Source: Bacillus tuaregi (GTDB taxonomy: Bacteria > Bacillota > Bacilli > Bacillales > Cytobacillaceae). From it: 64,000 nt of DNA. The notes beneath the pieces are model-generated. The model was not told where the DNA came from and did no database searches. It was given only the letters and a program-made list of their open reading frames with translations. A program made the translations under genes and the position numbers. Numbering within the stretch: the stretch's first letter is position 1; each line of letters opens with the position of its first letter. The stretch is taken from assembly GCF_900104575.1 (NCBI RefSeq), contig NZ_LT629731.1, forward strand, positions 1,719,051-1,783,050. Direction: 5' to 3'. Shown here piece by piece: positions 17,105-25,650 of the stretch.

Positions 17105-18283
17105 GTGAAGAAAAAATTAGTTACCCTAAGTACCACTTTTATGCTAGGTATGGGAAGTTTAATTGCCGTACCAGCAGTGAAGGCAGATACGATTGATAGT
17201 ATTAAAACAGAGATTTCTCAAGCACAAAAAGATCTTACTAGCATTCAAGCGCAAAAAGCGGATTTGGAAGCACAGATTGCCCGTATGGAACAAGCAATCA
17301 AAGATAATAGTGTGAAAATGGAAGAAGCAAACATACAAATGGCTGAAACTCAGGTGGAAATTGACCGTTTAAATAGTGAAATTACTGTTATTGAAGAGCG
17401 AATTGCTAGTCGTACGGAAATTTTAAAAGAGCGAGCTGTATCATTTCAAGAGAACGGCGGGGATGTAAACTATTTAGAAGTCATTCTTGGTTCAAAAAGC
17501 TTCGGAGACTTTATTGATCGAATTGGTGCCGTTGTTACAATTGTTGAAGCCGACCAGGGTATCATACAAGACCATGAAAATGATAAGAAAGAATTAGAGG
17601 TTATGCAGTCGTCAGTTGAGCAGAAAATGACAGACTTGACTAATCTTAAAACTGAACTCGAGGGAATGCAAAGCCAAACAGAAGAGCAAAAGGCTCAAAC
17701 TGAGGAGTTAAAGGCTAAATTAGCTTCTGAGGAAACTGATAAATTGGCTGATATTGCTAATTATCAAGAGCAAATAGCTGAATTACAGGCCGCTGCAGCC
17801 GCTGCGCCTACGTCTTCGAACAACACAAAGAATAGTACAACGAATACAGGGGCAACGGTTCCAACTGGTAATTCTAGCTCTGTCGTTGGTTCTGGTAGTA
17901 TTTCAACTGTTATTAATGCAGGCTATAAATATATTGGAAATTCCGTCTACGTATTCGGTGGTGGTCGAAATGCTTCAGACATTGCAAATGGTCGTTTTGA
18001 CTGTTCAGGATTTGTATCATGGGCATTTTCACAAGCTGGTGTGAAGGTAGGCGCTAGCACAGAGGTATTGAAAAACACAGGTACACGTGTTCCTGCTAGT
18101 GAAATGCGTCCCGGAGATATGGTATTCTTTAACACGTATAAAACAGATGGTCATGTCGGAATCTATATCGGCGGCGGGAAATTCATTGGTTCACAAAGCT
18201 CTACAGGTGTAGCGATTGCTAACATGTCAAGTGGTTATTGGGCTCAAACCTTTAACGGTCGTGTTATGAGAGTTATAAATTAG
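17105..18283 (+). CDS. CwlO-like secreted D,L-endopeptidase (coiled coil plus NlpC/P60)
   Basis: A 392-residue peptidoglycan hydrolase. A signal peptide (cleavage after VKA near residue 27) is followed by long coiled coils (about 28-230), a Ser/Thr/Asn-rich linker and an NlpC/P60 domain (about 265-392). The catalytic Cys300 is in FDCSGF and His350 in GHVGIYIG. CwlO-type enzymes cut the D-Glu-gamma-meso-DAP bond during side-wall elongation and are controlled by FtsEX through the coiled coil. The start is GTG 17105 behind AGGGAGG (17091-17097); the in-frame ATG at 17033 adds 24 residues before the signal peptide and is rejected. A candidate WalR site lies about 190 nt upstream. Confidence 0.92.
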   Translation: MKKKLVTLSTTFMLGMGSLIAVPAVKADTIDSIKTEISQAQKDLTSIQAQKADLEAQIARMEQAIKDNSVKMEEANIQMAETQVEIDRLNSEITVIEERIASRTEILKERAVSFQENGGDVNYLEVILGSKSFGDFIDRIGAVVTIVEADQGIIQDHENDKKELEVMQSSVEQKMTDLTNLKTELEGMQSQTEEQKAQTEELKAKLASEETDKLADIANYQEQIAELQAAAAAAPTSSNNTKNSTTNTGATVPTGNSSSVVGSGSISTVINAGYKYIGNSVYVFGGGRNASDIANGRFDCSGFVSWAFSQAGVKVGASTEVLKNTGTRVPASEMRPGDMVFFNTYKTDGHVGIYIGGGKFIGSQSSTGVAIANMSSGYWAQTFNGRVMRVIN

Positions 18284-18293
18284 TAGATTGATA

Positions 18294-18326
18294 GAAAAGG
18301 CAGGGGGGCTACTCCTGCTTTTTTTG
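18294..18326 (+). terminator. terminator of the cwlO-like gene
   Basis: GGCAGG and CCTGC pair around GGGGCTACT, followed by seven T residues. Confidence 0.65.
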
Positions 18327-18459
18327 TTATTTTTGCATTCTAAACCATTTTTACCTAAAAGATTTTGTGGAGCCAAGGTTTCCTTACTCATCTCCTTGTC
18401 ATTACGTTATAATAGATAGACTTACACTAATATTAATTACTATGAATGGAATGGTTCTA

Positions 18460-20340
18460 ATGAAAACAATTTCGATTGAGAATGTAACAAAAACATATGG
18501 AGAAAAAACCTTATTTCAAGATATTTCTTTTGTCATTTCCGAAAAAGAACGTGTGGGTCTTATTGGAGTAAATGGGACAGGCAAGTCGTCGTTGTTACGA
18601 TTAATTGCCGGAATTGACTTACCAGATGAGGGAGAAATGGTATATGGTAAGGATTATCAGATTTCATACCTTGCCCAGAATCCTGAATTAAATTCAGAAT
18701 TAACCGTTCTCGAACAAATATTTGAGGGCGATGCTCCTATCTTCCGTTTATTAAAAAATTACGAGCAAACTCTGATTCAATTAGATGATGAGCCTGAGAA
18801 TAAGGAAATACAGGAGAGGCTCTTTCAACTGCAAAAGGAAATGGATTCATTACATGCATGGGATATCAGTACAAATGCTAAGACTATCCTAACAAAGCTT
18901 GGGATTGAGGCATATAATCATAAGATTGGTGGCCTATCAGGTGGACAAAAGAAGCGTGTCGCGCTTGCTCAAGTATTAATTCAATCACCTGATTTATTAA
19001 TTTTAGATGAGCCGACAAACCATCTTGATTTTGAATCAGTGAAATGGCTTGAGGAATATTTAAGTCGCTATCAAGGTGCAATTCTTCTTGTTACACATGA
19101 CCGCTATTTCCTTGATACCGTCACCAATCGTATATTTGAACTGGATGGAGGAAAGCTTTACAGCTATAAAGGAAACTATGCCGATTTTCTTGAGGCCAAA
19201 GCAATCCGTGAAGAAAATGAAGCAGCAACTATTGATAAACAAAAGAATCTTTTTAGGCAGGAGCTCGAATGGATCCGAAGAGGTGCAAAGGCTCGATCGA
19301 CAAAGCAAAAGGCGAGGATTCAGCGCTTTGAACAGCTCGATGAAGAGCTTTCGGGTGTGAAGACAAGTGAAAAGTTAGATATTTCACTTAAGGGAAGCAG
19401 ATTAGGAAAACAGGTATTCGAATTAAAGGATGCTTCAAAACGGTTTGAAAATCGCAGCATCATCAATCATTTTAATTTGCTCGTAAAGCCAGGGGATCGA
19501 ATAGGAATTATTGGCAAGAATGGAACGGGAAAATCAACCTTATTGAATATCCTGGCCGGGAAGATTGAGCTAGATTCCGGAGAACGTATTATTGGTCAAA
19601 CTGTAAAGGTAGCATACTATACTCAGGAAAGCAAAGATATGGATGAGAATAAGCGGGTGATTGAATATTTAAATGAAACCGCCCAGGTGATTCATACAAC
19701 AGATGGAAAAACCATCTCTGCTTCACAAATGCTTGAACGGTTCCTTTTTCCTTCTTATTCACACGGGACGCCAATCCGTAAGCTGTCAGGTGGAGAAAAA
19801 AGAAGGTTGTATCTTCTGAAAATCTTGATGCTGGAGCCAAATGTGCTTCTACTTGATGAACCGACAAATGATTTAGACACGCAAACCTTAACCGTTTTAG
19901 AGGATTATTTAGAAGACTTTGCAGGAGTTGTTATCACGGTTTCCCATGACCGCTATTTTCTTGATAAGGTGGCAGAACAGCTTATTGTCCTTAAGGGAGA
20001 AGGGCAGATTGATACCTTCTACGGAAATTACTCTGAATTTCTCGAAAAGCAGGTCGTAAAACCAGAAAAGAAAAAAGAAGAGTCAAAGGAAGTAAAAGGG
20101 ATTGAAAAGCCAAAGAAAAAGAAGATGTCGTATAAGGAACAAAAGGAATTTGAAACTATTGAAGACGATATTGCAGTGGTTGAAAGCAGATTGGAGGAAA
20201 TTTCCGTTGAGTTAAATAATACCGGTAGCGACTTTGAAATGGCGCAAAAGCTGGCAGATGAAGAAACAGAGCTTAATGACAAACTGGAATATTTAATTGA
20301 AAGATGGACCTATTTAACCGAACTGGCCGAACAATTATAA
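18460..20340 (+). CDS. yfmR: ABC-F ATPase, Uup/YfmR type
   Basis: A 626-residue cytoplasmic protein with two ABC cassettes and no membrane domain. Each has a Walker A (GVNGTGKSS, GKNGTGKST), a signature (LSGGQKKR, LSGGEKRR) and a Walker B (LLILDEPTNHLD, VLLLDEPTNDLD). A charged linker lies between them and a Lys/Glu-rich coiled-coil C-terminal domain (about 545-625) is typical of the Uup subgroup. ABC-F proteins act on the ribosomal E site; YfmR has been linked to relief of stalling at proline-rich or hard-to-translate sequences. The start is ATG 18460 (MKTISIENV). The ORF extends 31 codons further upstream, but those residues have no family character. Not an antibiotic-resistance ABC-F as far as can be seen. 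Confidence 0.92.
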   Translation: MKTISIENVTKTYGEKTLFQDISFVISEKERVGLIGVNGTGKSSLLRLIAGIDLPDEGEMVYGKDYQISYLAQNPELNSELTVLEQIFEGDAPIFRLLKNYEQTLIQLDDEPENKEIQERLFQLQKEMDSLHAWDISTNAKTILTKLGIEAYNHKIGGLSGGQKKRVALAQVLIQSPDLLILDEPTNHLDFESVKWLEEYLSRYQGAILLVTHDRYFLDTVTNRIFELDGGKLYSYKGNYADFLEAKAIREENEAATIDKQKNLFRQELEWIRRGAKARSTKQKARIQRFEQLDEELSGVKTSEKLDISLKGSRLGKQVFELKDASKRFENRSIINHFNLLVKPGDRIGIIGKNGTGKSTLLNILAGKIELDSGERIIGQTVKVAYYTQESKDMDENKRVIEYLNETAQVIHTTDGKTISASQMLERFLFPSYSHGTPIRKLSGGEKRRLYLLKILMLEPNVLLLDEPTNDLDTQTLTVLEDYLEDFAGVVITVSHDRYFLDKVAEQLIVLKGEGQIDTFYGNYSEFLEKQVVKPEKKKEESKEVKGIEKPKKKKMSYKEQKEFETIEDDIAVVESRLEEISVELNNTGSDFEMAQKLADEETELNDKLEYLIERWTYLTELAEQL

Positions 20341-20359
20341 AACTGCAGAAAAAAACGAA

Positions 20360-20400
20360 GAAAACAGCCTGGATTCAGCACCTCAGGCTGTTTATTTTTA
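20360..20400 (+). terminator. terminator of yfmR
   Basis: AACAGCCTG and CAGGCTGTT pair around a 12-nt loop, followed by TATTTTTA. Confidence 0.75.
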
Positions 20401-20468
20401 GCGACTCTTTTCTTTATGTTAGAATAAACATGATTAATACTATGAATATGTTATGAAGGATGATGGGA

Positions 20469-21596
20469 TTGAATATCAAATCAATTGAACCAACACCAAG
20501 CCCAAATACAATGAAAGTCATTCTGGATCAAGAATTACCGATGGGAAAAAGCAATAATTATAAAAAGCATCAGGCTGAAGGCGCACCCTCTGTGATCAAG
20601 GACATTTTAGAAATAGATGGGATAAAAGGTGTGTACCATGTAGCTGATTTTTTAGCCGTGGAACGTAACGCAAAATTTGATTGGAAGGAGATATTACAAA
20701 AGCTTAGGCAAGCTTTTGGGGAGGAGGTAGAAAAATCAACTTCTCAGACAGCTGTCACGGATGAATTTGGTGAGATTAAGGTTCAAGTTCAAATGTATAA
20801 AGGAATCCCAATCCAAGTGAAGCTTACGAACGGACAGGAAGAAAAGCGACTTGGATTACCAAACCCATTTGTTGAAGCCGTCAATAAGGTTCAGCTTCCA
20901 GGAGAAAATTATATCCTTGGGAGAATATGGAAGGATTATGGCAATCGCTATGGAGACATGGAGCAGGTTGGCAATGGTATGATTGAAGAAATTCTTGCGG
21001 CATATCCAATCGATCGTCTGAACACGTTAGTAGAGATTGCCGTTAACCCGGAAAGCCAAAAGGAAAATCAGCTTAAATTGAAGAGAAAGGTTCAGTTATC
21101 CGATTTTGCTGTGGAGGACTGGAAAGAACGTTATCGGTTACTCGAGCAAATGGAGGATCCGAAAATAGAGGATATCCCTGTTCTTGAAAAGGCATTACAG
21201 GATGAAAAAGCATCGATTAGAAGATTGGCCGTCGTTTATTTTGGTATGATAGAGGATAAGCTAGTCCTGCCTTATCTATATAAAGCCTTGAAAGACAAAA
21301 GTGTAACGGTAAGACGAACAGCAGGCGATACCTTGTCAGATCTGGGATATATTGAGGCAATGGATGCCATTATGGAGGCATTAGAGGACGAAAATAAACT
21401 GGTTCGCTGGCGTGCTGCAATGTTCTTATATGAAGTGGGTAATGAGCGAGCATTGCCTGCTTTAAAATCAGCTGAGCATGATTCTGAATTTGAAGTGAGT
21501 CTGCAAATTAAACTAGCTATTGAACGAATCGAACAAGGTGAAGAAGCAAAAGGATCTGTCTGGAAGCAAATGACAGATTCTAGAATAGATAAATAG
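20469..21596 (+). CDS. ypgR: CvfC/YpgR family protein: Nfu N-terminal-like domain plus HEAT repeats
   Basis: A 375-residue cytoplasmic protein. Residues 1 to about 85 resemble the NifU/Nfu N-terminal domain (SIEPTPSPNTMK, IDGIKGVYHVADFLAVER) and residues about 215-365 carry HEAT-like repeats with the RRLAVVYFG, RRTAGDTLSDLG and RWRAAMFLYEVG units. S. aureus CvfC is the named relative (conserved virulence factor); molecular function is not settled. The start is TTG 20469 (MNIKSIEPTPSP), 8 nt after AAGGA, and matches the family N-terminus better than the ATG at 20460. It is the first of the ypgR-brxA-ypiP-ypjP block that parallels B. subtilis. Confidence 0.88.
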   Translation: MNIKSIEPTPSPNTMKVILDQELPMGKSNNYKKHQAEGAPSVIKDILEIDGIKGVYHVADFLAVERNAKFDWKEILQKLRQAFGEEVEKSTSQTAVTDEFGEIKVQVQMYKGIPIQVKLTNGQEEKRLGLPNPFVEAVNKVQLPGENYILGRIWKDYGNRYGDMEQVGNGMIEEILAAYPIDRLNTLVEIAVNPESQKENQLKLKRKVQLSDFAVEDWKERYRLLEQMEDPKIEDIPVLEKALQDEKASIRRLAVVYFGMIEDKLVLPYLYKALKDKSVTVRRTAGDTLSDLGYIEAMDAIMEALEDENKLVRWRAAMFLYEVGNERALPALKSAEHDSEFEVSLQIKLAIERIEQGEEAKGSVWKQMTDSRIDK

Positions 21597-21677
21597 CATC
21601 TTATAAAGGGATAACATTGCTTATTATCCATACATTATAGTATGCTTATATTGAAAAAATGAGGAGGAATGGGAATT

Positions 21678-22112
21678 ATGTCCATGGCATATGAAGAATA
21701 TATGAGACAAATGGTCAAACCAATGCGTGAGGAGCTTGTACAGGCTGGATTTAAAGAATTGGAAACAGCAGAAGCTGTTGAGCAGTTTATGGAAAATACA
21801 GAAGGAACAACGCTAGTTGTTGTAAACTCTGTTTGTGGCTGTGCTGCTGGCTTAGCGCGTCCCGCAGCAACTACTGCTGTGGCAGAAAGCGAGAATAGAC
21901 CGGATCATCTTGTTACAGTGTTTGCGGGTCAAGATAAGGAAGCAACAGCCAAAATGCGTGAATATTTCGGTGACATCCCGCCGTCTTCGCCTTCCATGGC
22001 GCTGTTAAAGAGCGGAGAGGTTGTACACTTTATTCATCGTCATGATATCGAAGGACAGCCAATTGAGGTTATTATGGAAAATATACAGACTGCATTGGCA
22101 AAATACTGCTAA
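21678..22112 (+). CDS. brxA: bacilliredoxin BrxA/BrxB family
   Basis: A 144-residue thioredoxin-fold protein of the YphP/YqiW family. The active site is the unusual CGC motif, Cys53-Gly54-Cys55 in SVCGCAAGLARPAAT. Bacilliredoxins remove bacillithiol from S-bacillithiolated proteins after oxidative stress. The start at ATG 21678 (MSMAYEEYM) has AGGAGGA 9-15 nt upstream; ATG 21669 is too close to that site. Length and sequence match B. subtilis YphP closely, including PSSPSMALLKSGEVVHFI. Confidence 0.95.
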   Translation: MSMAYEEYMRQMVKPMREELVQAGFKELETAEAVEQFMENTEGTTLVVVNSVCGCAAGLARPAATTAVAESENRPDHLVTVFAGQDKEATAKMREYFGDIPPSSPSMALLKSGEVVHFIHRHDIEGQPIEVIMENIQTALAKYC

Positions 22113-22114
22113 AA

Positions 22115-22146
22115 TAAAAAGGGTGCCAGGCACCCTTTTTATTTTT
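22115..22146 (+). terminator. terminator of brxA
   Basis: AAAAAGGGTGCC and GGCACCCTTTTT are almost fully complementary with a one-base loop, followed by ATTTTTT. Confidence 0.85.
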
Positions 22147-22183
22147 TATGACATTCGAAAATAGTGGAAGGGAATGTACGGAA

Positions 22184-22957
22184 ATGATTATTACAACAGC
22201 CGGACGGACTAATCTAGAAATGATTCAGGAGGCTGAGGATACGGCAAGAAGGCTAAAAGTTCCATATATCCCAAGATGGAAACGGTCTATACAGGCGCTT
22301 CAACAGGAGGTCCATGATGATTGTCTTGTGGTTGGAAAAAACCGACTTGAAATTTATCCATTAGGTGACCAGGAACCATGCTTTTTCCATCCAAATTCAG
22401 CTATGTTTCGGATAAAACGGTTACAAAGAGGTGAAATGGACCCGTTCATTGCTGCCAGCAGACTGACATCTGGCAAAAAGCTGCTTGATTGTACCTTCGG
22501 GCTTGGCTCTGACAGCGTTACAGCAAGCTATATGGTCGGTGAGCAGGGAAGTGTCACAGGCTGTGAAGGGAATCGATTTCTTGCTCATCTTATGCAGAGG
22601 GGTTTGAATGCTTGGGATGACGGTTCCCCTGAACTACTAGCCTCCATGAAACGAATCCAATTAAAGCCCTGTCTGGCGTTACCCCTTTTAAAAACACTGC
22701 CTGCTGACAGTTATCATTGCGTTTATTTTGACCCGATGTTTGAAGAGAATATTTCTGAATCACATGGTATAAAAGGTATCAAAAAGCTAGCTGTGTATGA
22801 GCCTTTAACAGAAGAAACGATTCATCATGCGTATCGAGTCGCTAAGGAAAGAGTAGTGTTAAAGGACCATTTTCGCAGTGAGCGATTTAAGCAATTTGGA
22901 TTCCGTGTCCAAATCAGAAAAACAGCTAAGTTTCATTTCGGTGTTTTGGAGAAATAG
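22184..22957 (+). CDS. ypiP: class I SAM-dependent methyltransferase (YpiP-like)
   Basis: A 257-residue protein of the RsmJ-related putative methyltransferase family. The SAM-binding loop is LLDCTFGLGSDSVTA near residues 105-119, an acidic residue follows in GCEGN, and the catalytic-type motif is FDPMF near 188-192. The substrate is unknown but relatives act on rRNA. The start is ATG 22184 (MIITTAGRTNLEM), with GGAAGGGA upstream; ATG 22148 adds 12 unrelated residues. The gene lies between brxA and ypjP as in B. subtilis. Confidence 0.85.
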   Translation: MIITTAGRTNLEMIQEAEDTARRLKVPYIPRWKRSIQALQQEVHDDCLVVGKNRLEIYPLGDQEPCFFHPNSAMFRIKRLQRGEMDPFIAASRLTSGKKLLDCTFGLGSDSVTASYMVGEQGSVTGCEGNRFLAHLMQRGLNAWDDGSPELLASMKRIQLKPCLALPLLKTLPADSYHCVYFDPMFEENISESHGIKGIKKLAVYEPLTEETIHHAYRVAKERVVLKDHFRSERFKQFGFRVQIRKTAKFHFGVLEK

Positions 22958-22990
22958 GACAAAATAGCCTCTTTATGGAAATGAATATCA

Positions 22991-23068
22991 TTAATCAGCG
23001 TATGATAAATAGATAAAGTAACCCATTAATAATAGCATCCCGATTATTAATGTAACAGACCAGTCCAT
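22991..23068 (-). CDS. 25-residue single-helix membrane peptide
   Basis: Minus-strand ORF of 25 codons: MDWSVTLIIGMLLLMG, then YFIYLSYAD, ending TAA at 22991-22993. The ribosome binding site AAGGAGG lies 7-13 nt upstream of the ATG on that strand (plus-strand CCTCCTT at about 23076-23082). Nearly the whole peptide is one transmembrane helix with a Trp/Asp N-terminus and a Tyr-rich end. The combination of an optimal binding site and a clean helix makes translation likely. It resembles in kind the small KdpF/CydX-type helper peptides, but no partner gene is adjacent and the function is unknown. Confidence 0.6.
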   Translation of the reverse strand: MDWSVTLIIGMLLLMGYFIYLSYAD

Positions 23069-23214
23069 TACCCAACCTCCTTTTTAATAGTTGTCTAAGT
23101 GATGTCACTGATAGAAAAATCAGTCAATTATCGAAGCGCTGGAGTGATAAATCAACAACCTATCTCTTTAACATTTCATTACATATCATTTTTATGCACG
23201 CTATAAGAAAAAAA

Positions 23215-23240
23215 TGAAACTATCCTATTTTTTATTCGTA
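23215..23240 (+). promoter_or_regulatory. ECF sigma-type promoter (TGAAAC-N16-CGTA) upstream of ypjP
   Basis: TGAAAC at 23215-23220 and CGTA at 23237-23240 are separated by exactly 16 bp, the published sigma-W consensus of B. subtilis. It is 83 nt upstream of the ypjP start in the right orientation. The T-rich spacer is also typical of cell-envelope-stress promoters. Confidence 0.55.
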
Positions 23241-23322
23241 GTAATAGAGGTAAATATAGTACAATAATGACTATAGGTAGTATATTAACTCTTTCGCCGG
23301 AGAAAAAAGGAGATGAAATCAA

Positions 23323-23904
23323 ATGCCAAAATGGCTTCGGAAATCGCTTCTGGTTCTTGTAACAATTGCAACATTTGGACTAGTTACGCCACAAGCATTA
23401 ATGAATGAATCTCCTAATGAAGACAAACAAGCGAAGCGGGATACCTATGAAACCAATCCCTCCATTACGGAAGACTATTTTGAGACGGAAATTTCCGAGA
23501 GGGATCAATTTATTAATGAAATGGTTAAAGTAGCCGAGGAGCAGTCATATGTTAAATTCGGTATGAGAATAAAGCCAGTTATCCAGGATGAATTTAAAGA
23601 AGTCATTTTACCGAATATGGAAAAGGCGATAGCCGAAGTAGCTGCACAGTATCCTGATGAGGATCTAAGTCAATTAATGGTTAGTGAAGTTCCTAGCGGT
23701 GGTGTATCAGAAAGAATTTTTCATATCATGGACAATCAAACAAAGATGGATATTATCCGTTTCCATGTAAGAAGAGACCATCCGCCTCAAGAAGAATATA
23801 TGTTTAACTTTCACTATCATACAAGTCATGACCAATTTCAAGCCCATCATGATTTAGGTATTATTAATTGGAATAAAAATACACCTCCTAAATGGATGAC
23901 CTGA
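23323..23904 (+). CDS. ypjP: YpjP-like exported or membrane-anchored protein
   Basis: A 193-residue protein with an N-terminal signal or anchor (KWLRKSLLVLVTIATFGLVTP, about residues 3-24) and a charged extracytoplasmic part. His-rich stretches near the C-terminus (HVRRDHPP, NFHYHTSHDQFQAHHD) are notable and might bind metal, which is an inference. It resembles B. subtilis YpjP, of unknown function. The ribosome binding site is AAAGGAGATG at 23307-23316. A perfect ECF-type promoter upstream suggests envelope-stress expression. Confidence 0.82.
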   Translation: MPKWLRKSLLVLVTIATFGLVTPQALMNESPNEDKQAKRDTYETNPSITEDYFETEISERDQFINEMVKVAEEQSYVKFGMRIKPVIQDEFKEVILPNMEKAIAEVAAQYPDEDLSQLMVSEVPSGGVSERIFHIMDNQTKMDIIRFHVRRDHPPQEEYMFNFHYHTSHDQFQAHHDLGIINWNKNTPPKWMT

Positions 23905-23937
23905 TAGATTTTTGATGAATGTATGAGTGTTAAAAGT

Positions 23938-23965
23938 TAAGACCCGCCTTCAGCGGGTCTTTTTC
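23938..23965 (+). terminator. terminator of ypjP
   Basis: AAGACCCGC-CTTCA-GCGGGTCTT followed by TTTTC, a near-perfect stem-loop. Confidence 0.85.
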
Positions 23966-24013
23966 GGGCGGTTATAGCTTTGTTTAAGTTGATAAATTAG
24001 GGGGAACAGATAG

Positions 24014-24772
24014 ATGTTACAGGGATTCATTGAGACGTATGCACAGTTTTTTAATTGGGAGATGTGGGTCACCGTTTTAACCGATCCGGTAAGCTGGGGC
24101 CTGGTCGGGTCATTAGTAATCCTTGAGGGTTTACTTTCAGCTGATAATGCCCTTGTACTAGCTGTTATGGTCAAGCATTTACCCGAAAACAAACGAAGAA
24201 AAGCTTTGTTTTATGGGCTGATAGGTGCCTACACTTTTCGTTTTATTGCAATTGGCATTGGCGTATTTTTAATTAAGCTGTGGTGGGTAAAGGTTCTTGG
24301 GGCAGGATATTTAGCCTGGCTCTCGATTAAATACTTTATTAATCGTAGAAAAGAACAGCAGATAGAAGCGGGGGAAGAAAAAGGTCTCAACCAAAATGGC
24401 ATCTTGATTCGAATGTTCGGTACGTTTTGGGGAACTGTAGCTTCTGTAGAGTTAATGGATATCGCTTTCTCTGTTGATAGTGTTTTGGCGGCTTTTGGTA
24501 TTAGTGATCAAGTATGGGTACTCCTGTTAGGCGGCATGCTCGGCGTGCTTATGATGCGGGGTGTGGCAGGAGTGTTTTTAAAATTAATTGACCGGATTCC
24601 TGAATTAGAGACATCAGCCTATGTATTAATTTTAATTATTGCTGGTAAAATGCTACTAAGTGTCTTTAATATTCATATAAGTCATGAACACTTTTTCCTT
24701 CTCATTCTATTAACCTTTGTAGCTACCTTTATTATTCATATACGTAATAAGAAAAAGGGTTATCAATCTTAA
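24014..24772 (+). CDS. TerC family membrane protein
   Basis: A 252-residue integral membrane protein with seven or more helices. The family signature acidic motifs are present: LEGLLSADNALVLAVM near residues 37-52 and ELMDIAFSVDSVLAAFGIS near 143-161, whose Asp residues line the transport path. In B. subtilis TerC proteins (MeeF, MeeY) are linked to Mn2+ export and metalation of secreted enzymes. The start at ATG 24014 has GGGGGA at about 24000-24005. No yybP-ykoY riboswitch was seen upstream; the gap to the previous terminator is only about 50 nt. Which TerC paralogue it matches cannot be decided. Confidence 0.88.
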   Translation: MLQGFIETYAQFFNWEMWVTVLTDPVSWGLVGSLVILEGLLSADNALVLAVMVKHLPENKRRKALFYGLIGAYTFRFIAIGIGVFLIKLWWVKVLGAGYLAWLSIKYFINRRKEQQIEAGEEKGLNQNGILIRMFGTFWGTVASVELMDIAFSVDSVLAAFGISDQVWVLLLGGMLGVLMMRGVAGVFLKLIDRIPELETSAYVLILIIAGKMLLSVFNIHISHEHFFLLILLTFVATFIIHIRNKKKGYQS

Positions 24773-24793
24773 TGGCAATTTTGAAAATGCTGT

Positions 24794-24844
24794 AAAAAAG
24801 CAGGCGGAGTCAACTTTTAGAAGTCACTCTGCCTGTTTTTTTCT
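24794..24844 (+). terminator. terminator of the terC-like gene
   Basis: A long hairpin, AAAAAGCAGGCGGAGT pairing with ACTCTGCCTGTTTTTT, with a few mismatches and a T run at the end. Confidence 0.75.
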
Positions 24845-24867
24845 ATTTTTCATTCGCTACGAAACAG

Positions 24868-25107
24868 CTAGTCTTTTAATAGGTCCCTTAGAAATAAAAA
24901 AATGCTAATGCCTGATAAATAATAACAGCCAAAAATGATGGCGGCCATTAGAATAGAGTGATGAGCGGGAGTCGTAAAAATCGTTAGCAGTAAAGCCCAA
25001 AATAGTAAATCAATAACCATAAAGTAACCTGAATTTAACGCTTCTATGACACTATTTAGATCGTTTTGCAATTCCTCCCTTTCAGCACGTTTAAACATAA
25101 ACCTCAT
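24868..25107 (-). CDS. small two-helix membrane protein
   Basis: A 79-residue protein starting MRFMFKRAEREELQNDLNSVIEAL. An amphipathic N-terminal part is followed by two hydrophobic helices (about residues 30-47 and 51-73), ending LRDLLKD. AAAGGGTG precedes ATG 25107 at 6-9 nt; a GTG three codons upstream is an alternative start. It follows the GIY-YIG gene on the same strand. No family recognised. Confidence 0.6.
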   Translation of the reverse strand: MRFMFKRAEREELQNDLNSVIEALNSGYFMVIDLLFWALLLTIFTTPAHHSILMAAIIFGCYYLSGISIFLFLRDLLKD

Positions 25108-25258
25108 TGAATTCACCCTTTATGACATCCTCGTAAATATCGTTTTCATTATTGGTTATTAATGAATTAATGTATTCATTGTTATAGGAGTATATGTCTA
25201 ATTCCTGTAAACGGTGAATCAGGAGCTGCCTATTTTTCCTCGATAAACAGAAGGTGGG
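25091..25258 (-). other. open frame without a clear start, downstream of the GIY-YIG gene
   Basis: This frame encodes RKNRQLLIHRLQELDIY followed by a polar stretch ending KGEFNEVYV. The composition (helix of basic and Leu residues, then acidic) looks protein-like and faintly recalls Fur-regulated basic proteins. However, no ATG, GTG or TTG with a binding site is found; a GAGG lies at the 3' end of the GIY-YIG gene. It may be a small gene with a non-standard start, a frameshifted remnant, or chance. Confidence 0.3.
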
Positions 25259-25607
25259 ACTTACATTTACAATCTGAAGAACCAAACCCATTGATTGGTA
25301 TAGCGGCCATTTTTTCTTTCCTAATATTCTCAGCAAGCTCGCACTCTCGTAAGCTATTATCATATGTTATAATTCTAGTAATGGTTCCGAATGGACGTAA
25401 ATAATCAAAGTGCCAATGATGTTTCTTGTTGATTTTTACATGACGTTCAATTCTCTGTGTAATATTTCTTTTGGCACTGCCCACATAAATATACGTTCCC
25501 TTTTGAAAAGTGAATGTCCCCAGTTTTCCAACTGTAATTTGCTTACTTTCCACCAAATTTAAATGAATGGCATAGAGTGTATGATCTGAATGAATCGATT
25601 CAATCAT
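25230..25607 (-). CDS. GIY-YIG-like (DUF123) nuclease family protein
   Basis: A 125-residue protein of the DUF123 branch of the GIY-YIG superfamily. It has LYAIHLNL, then a GTYIYVGSAKRNITQRIERH motif region (GIY-YIG equivalent Y-I-Y-V-G), KKHHWHFDYL and C-terminal Cys residues in SSDCKCKSHL. Relatives are fused to or found beside endonuclease III-type enzymes, and a DNA-related role is assumed but not shown. The start is ATG 25605-25607 behind AGGAGG (10 nt). It is divergent from the metalloprotease gene at 25651. Confidence 0.82.
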   Translation of the reverse strand: MIESIHSDHTLYAIHLNLVESKQITVGKLGTFTFQKGTYIYVGSAKRNITQRIERHVKINKKHHWHFDYLRPFGTITRIITYDNSLRECELAENIRKEKMAAIPINGFGSSDCKCKSHLLFIEEK

Positions 25608-25650
25608 AGATTTTTAACCTCCTAGAATTCACATGACAAGGATGATGCAG

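Noticed and set aside
23905-24013. yybP-ykoY Mn2+ riboswitch before the terC-like gene
   Set aside because: Only about 50 nt separate the ypjP terminator from the start codon, too short for the riboswitch, and its conserved motifs are absent.
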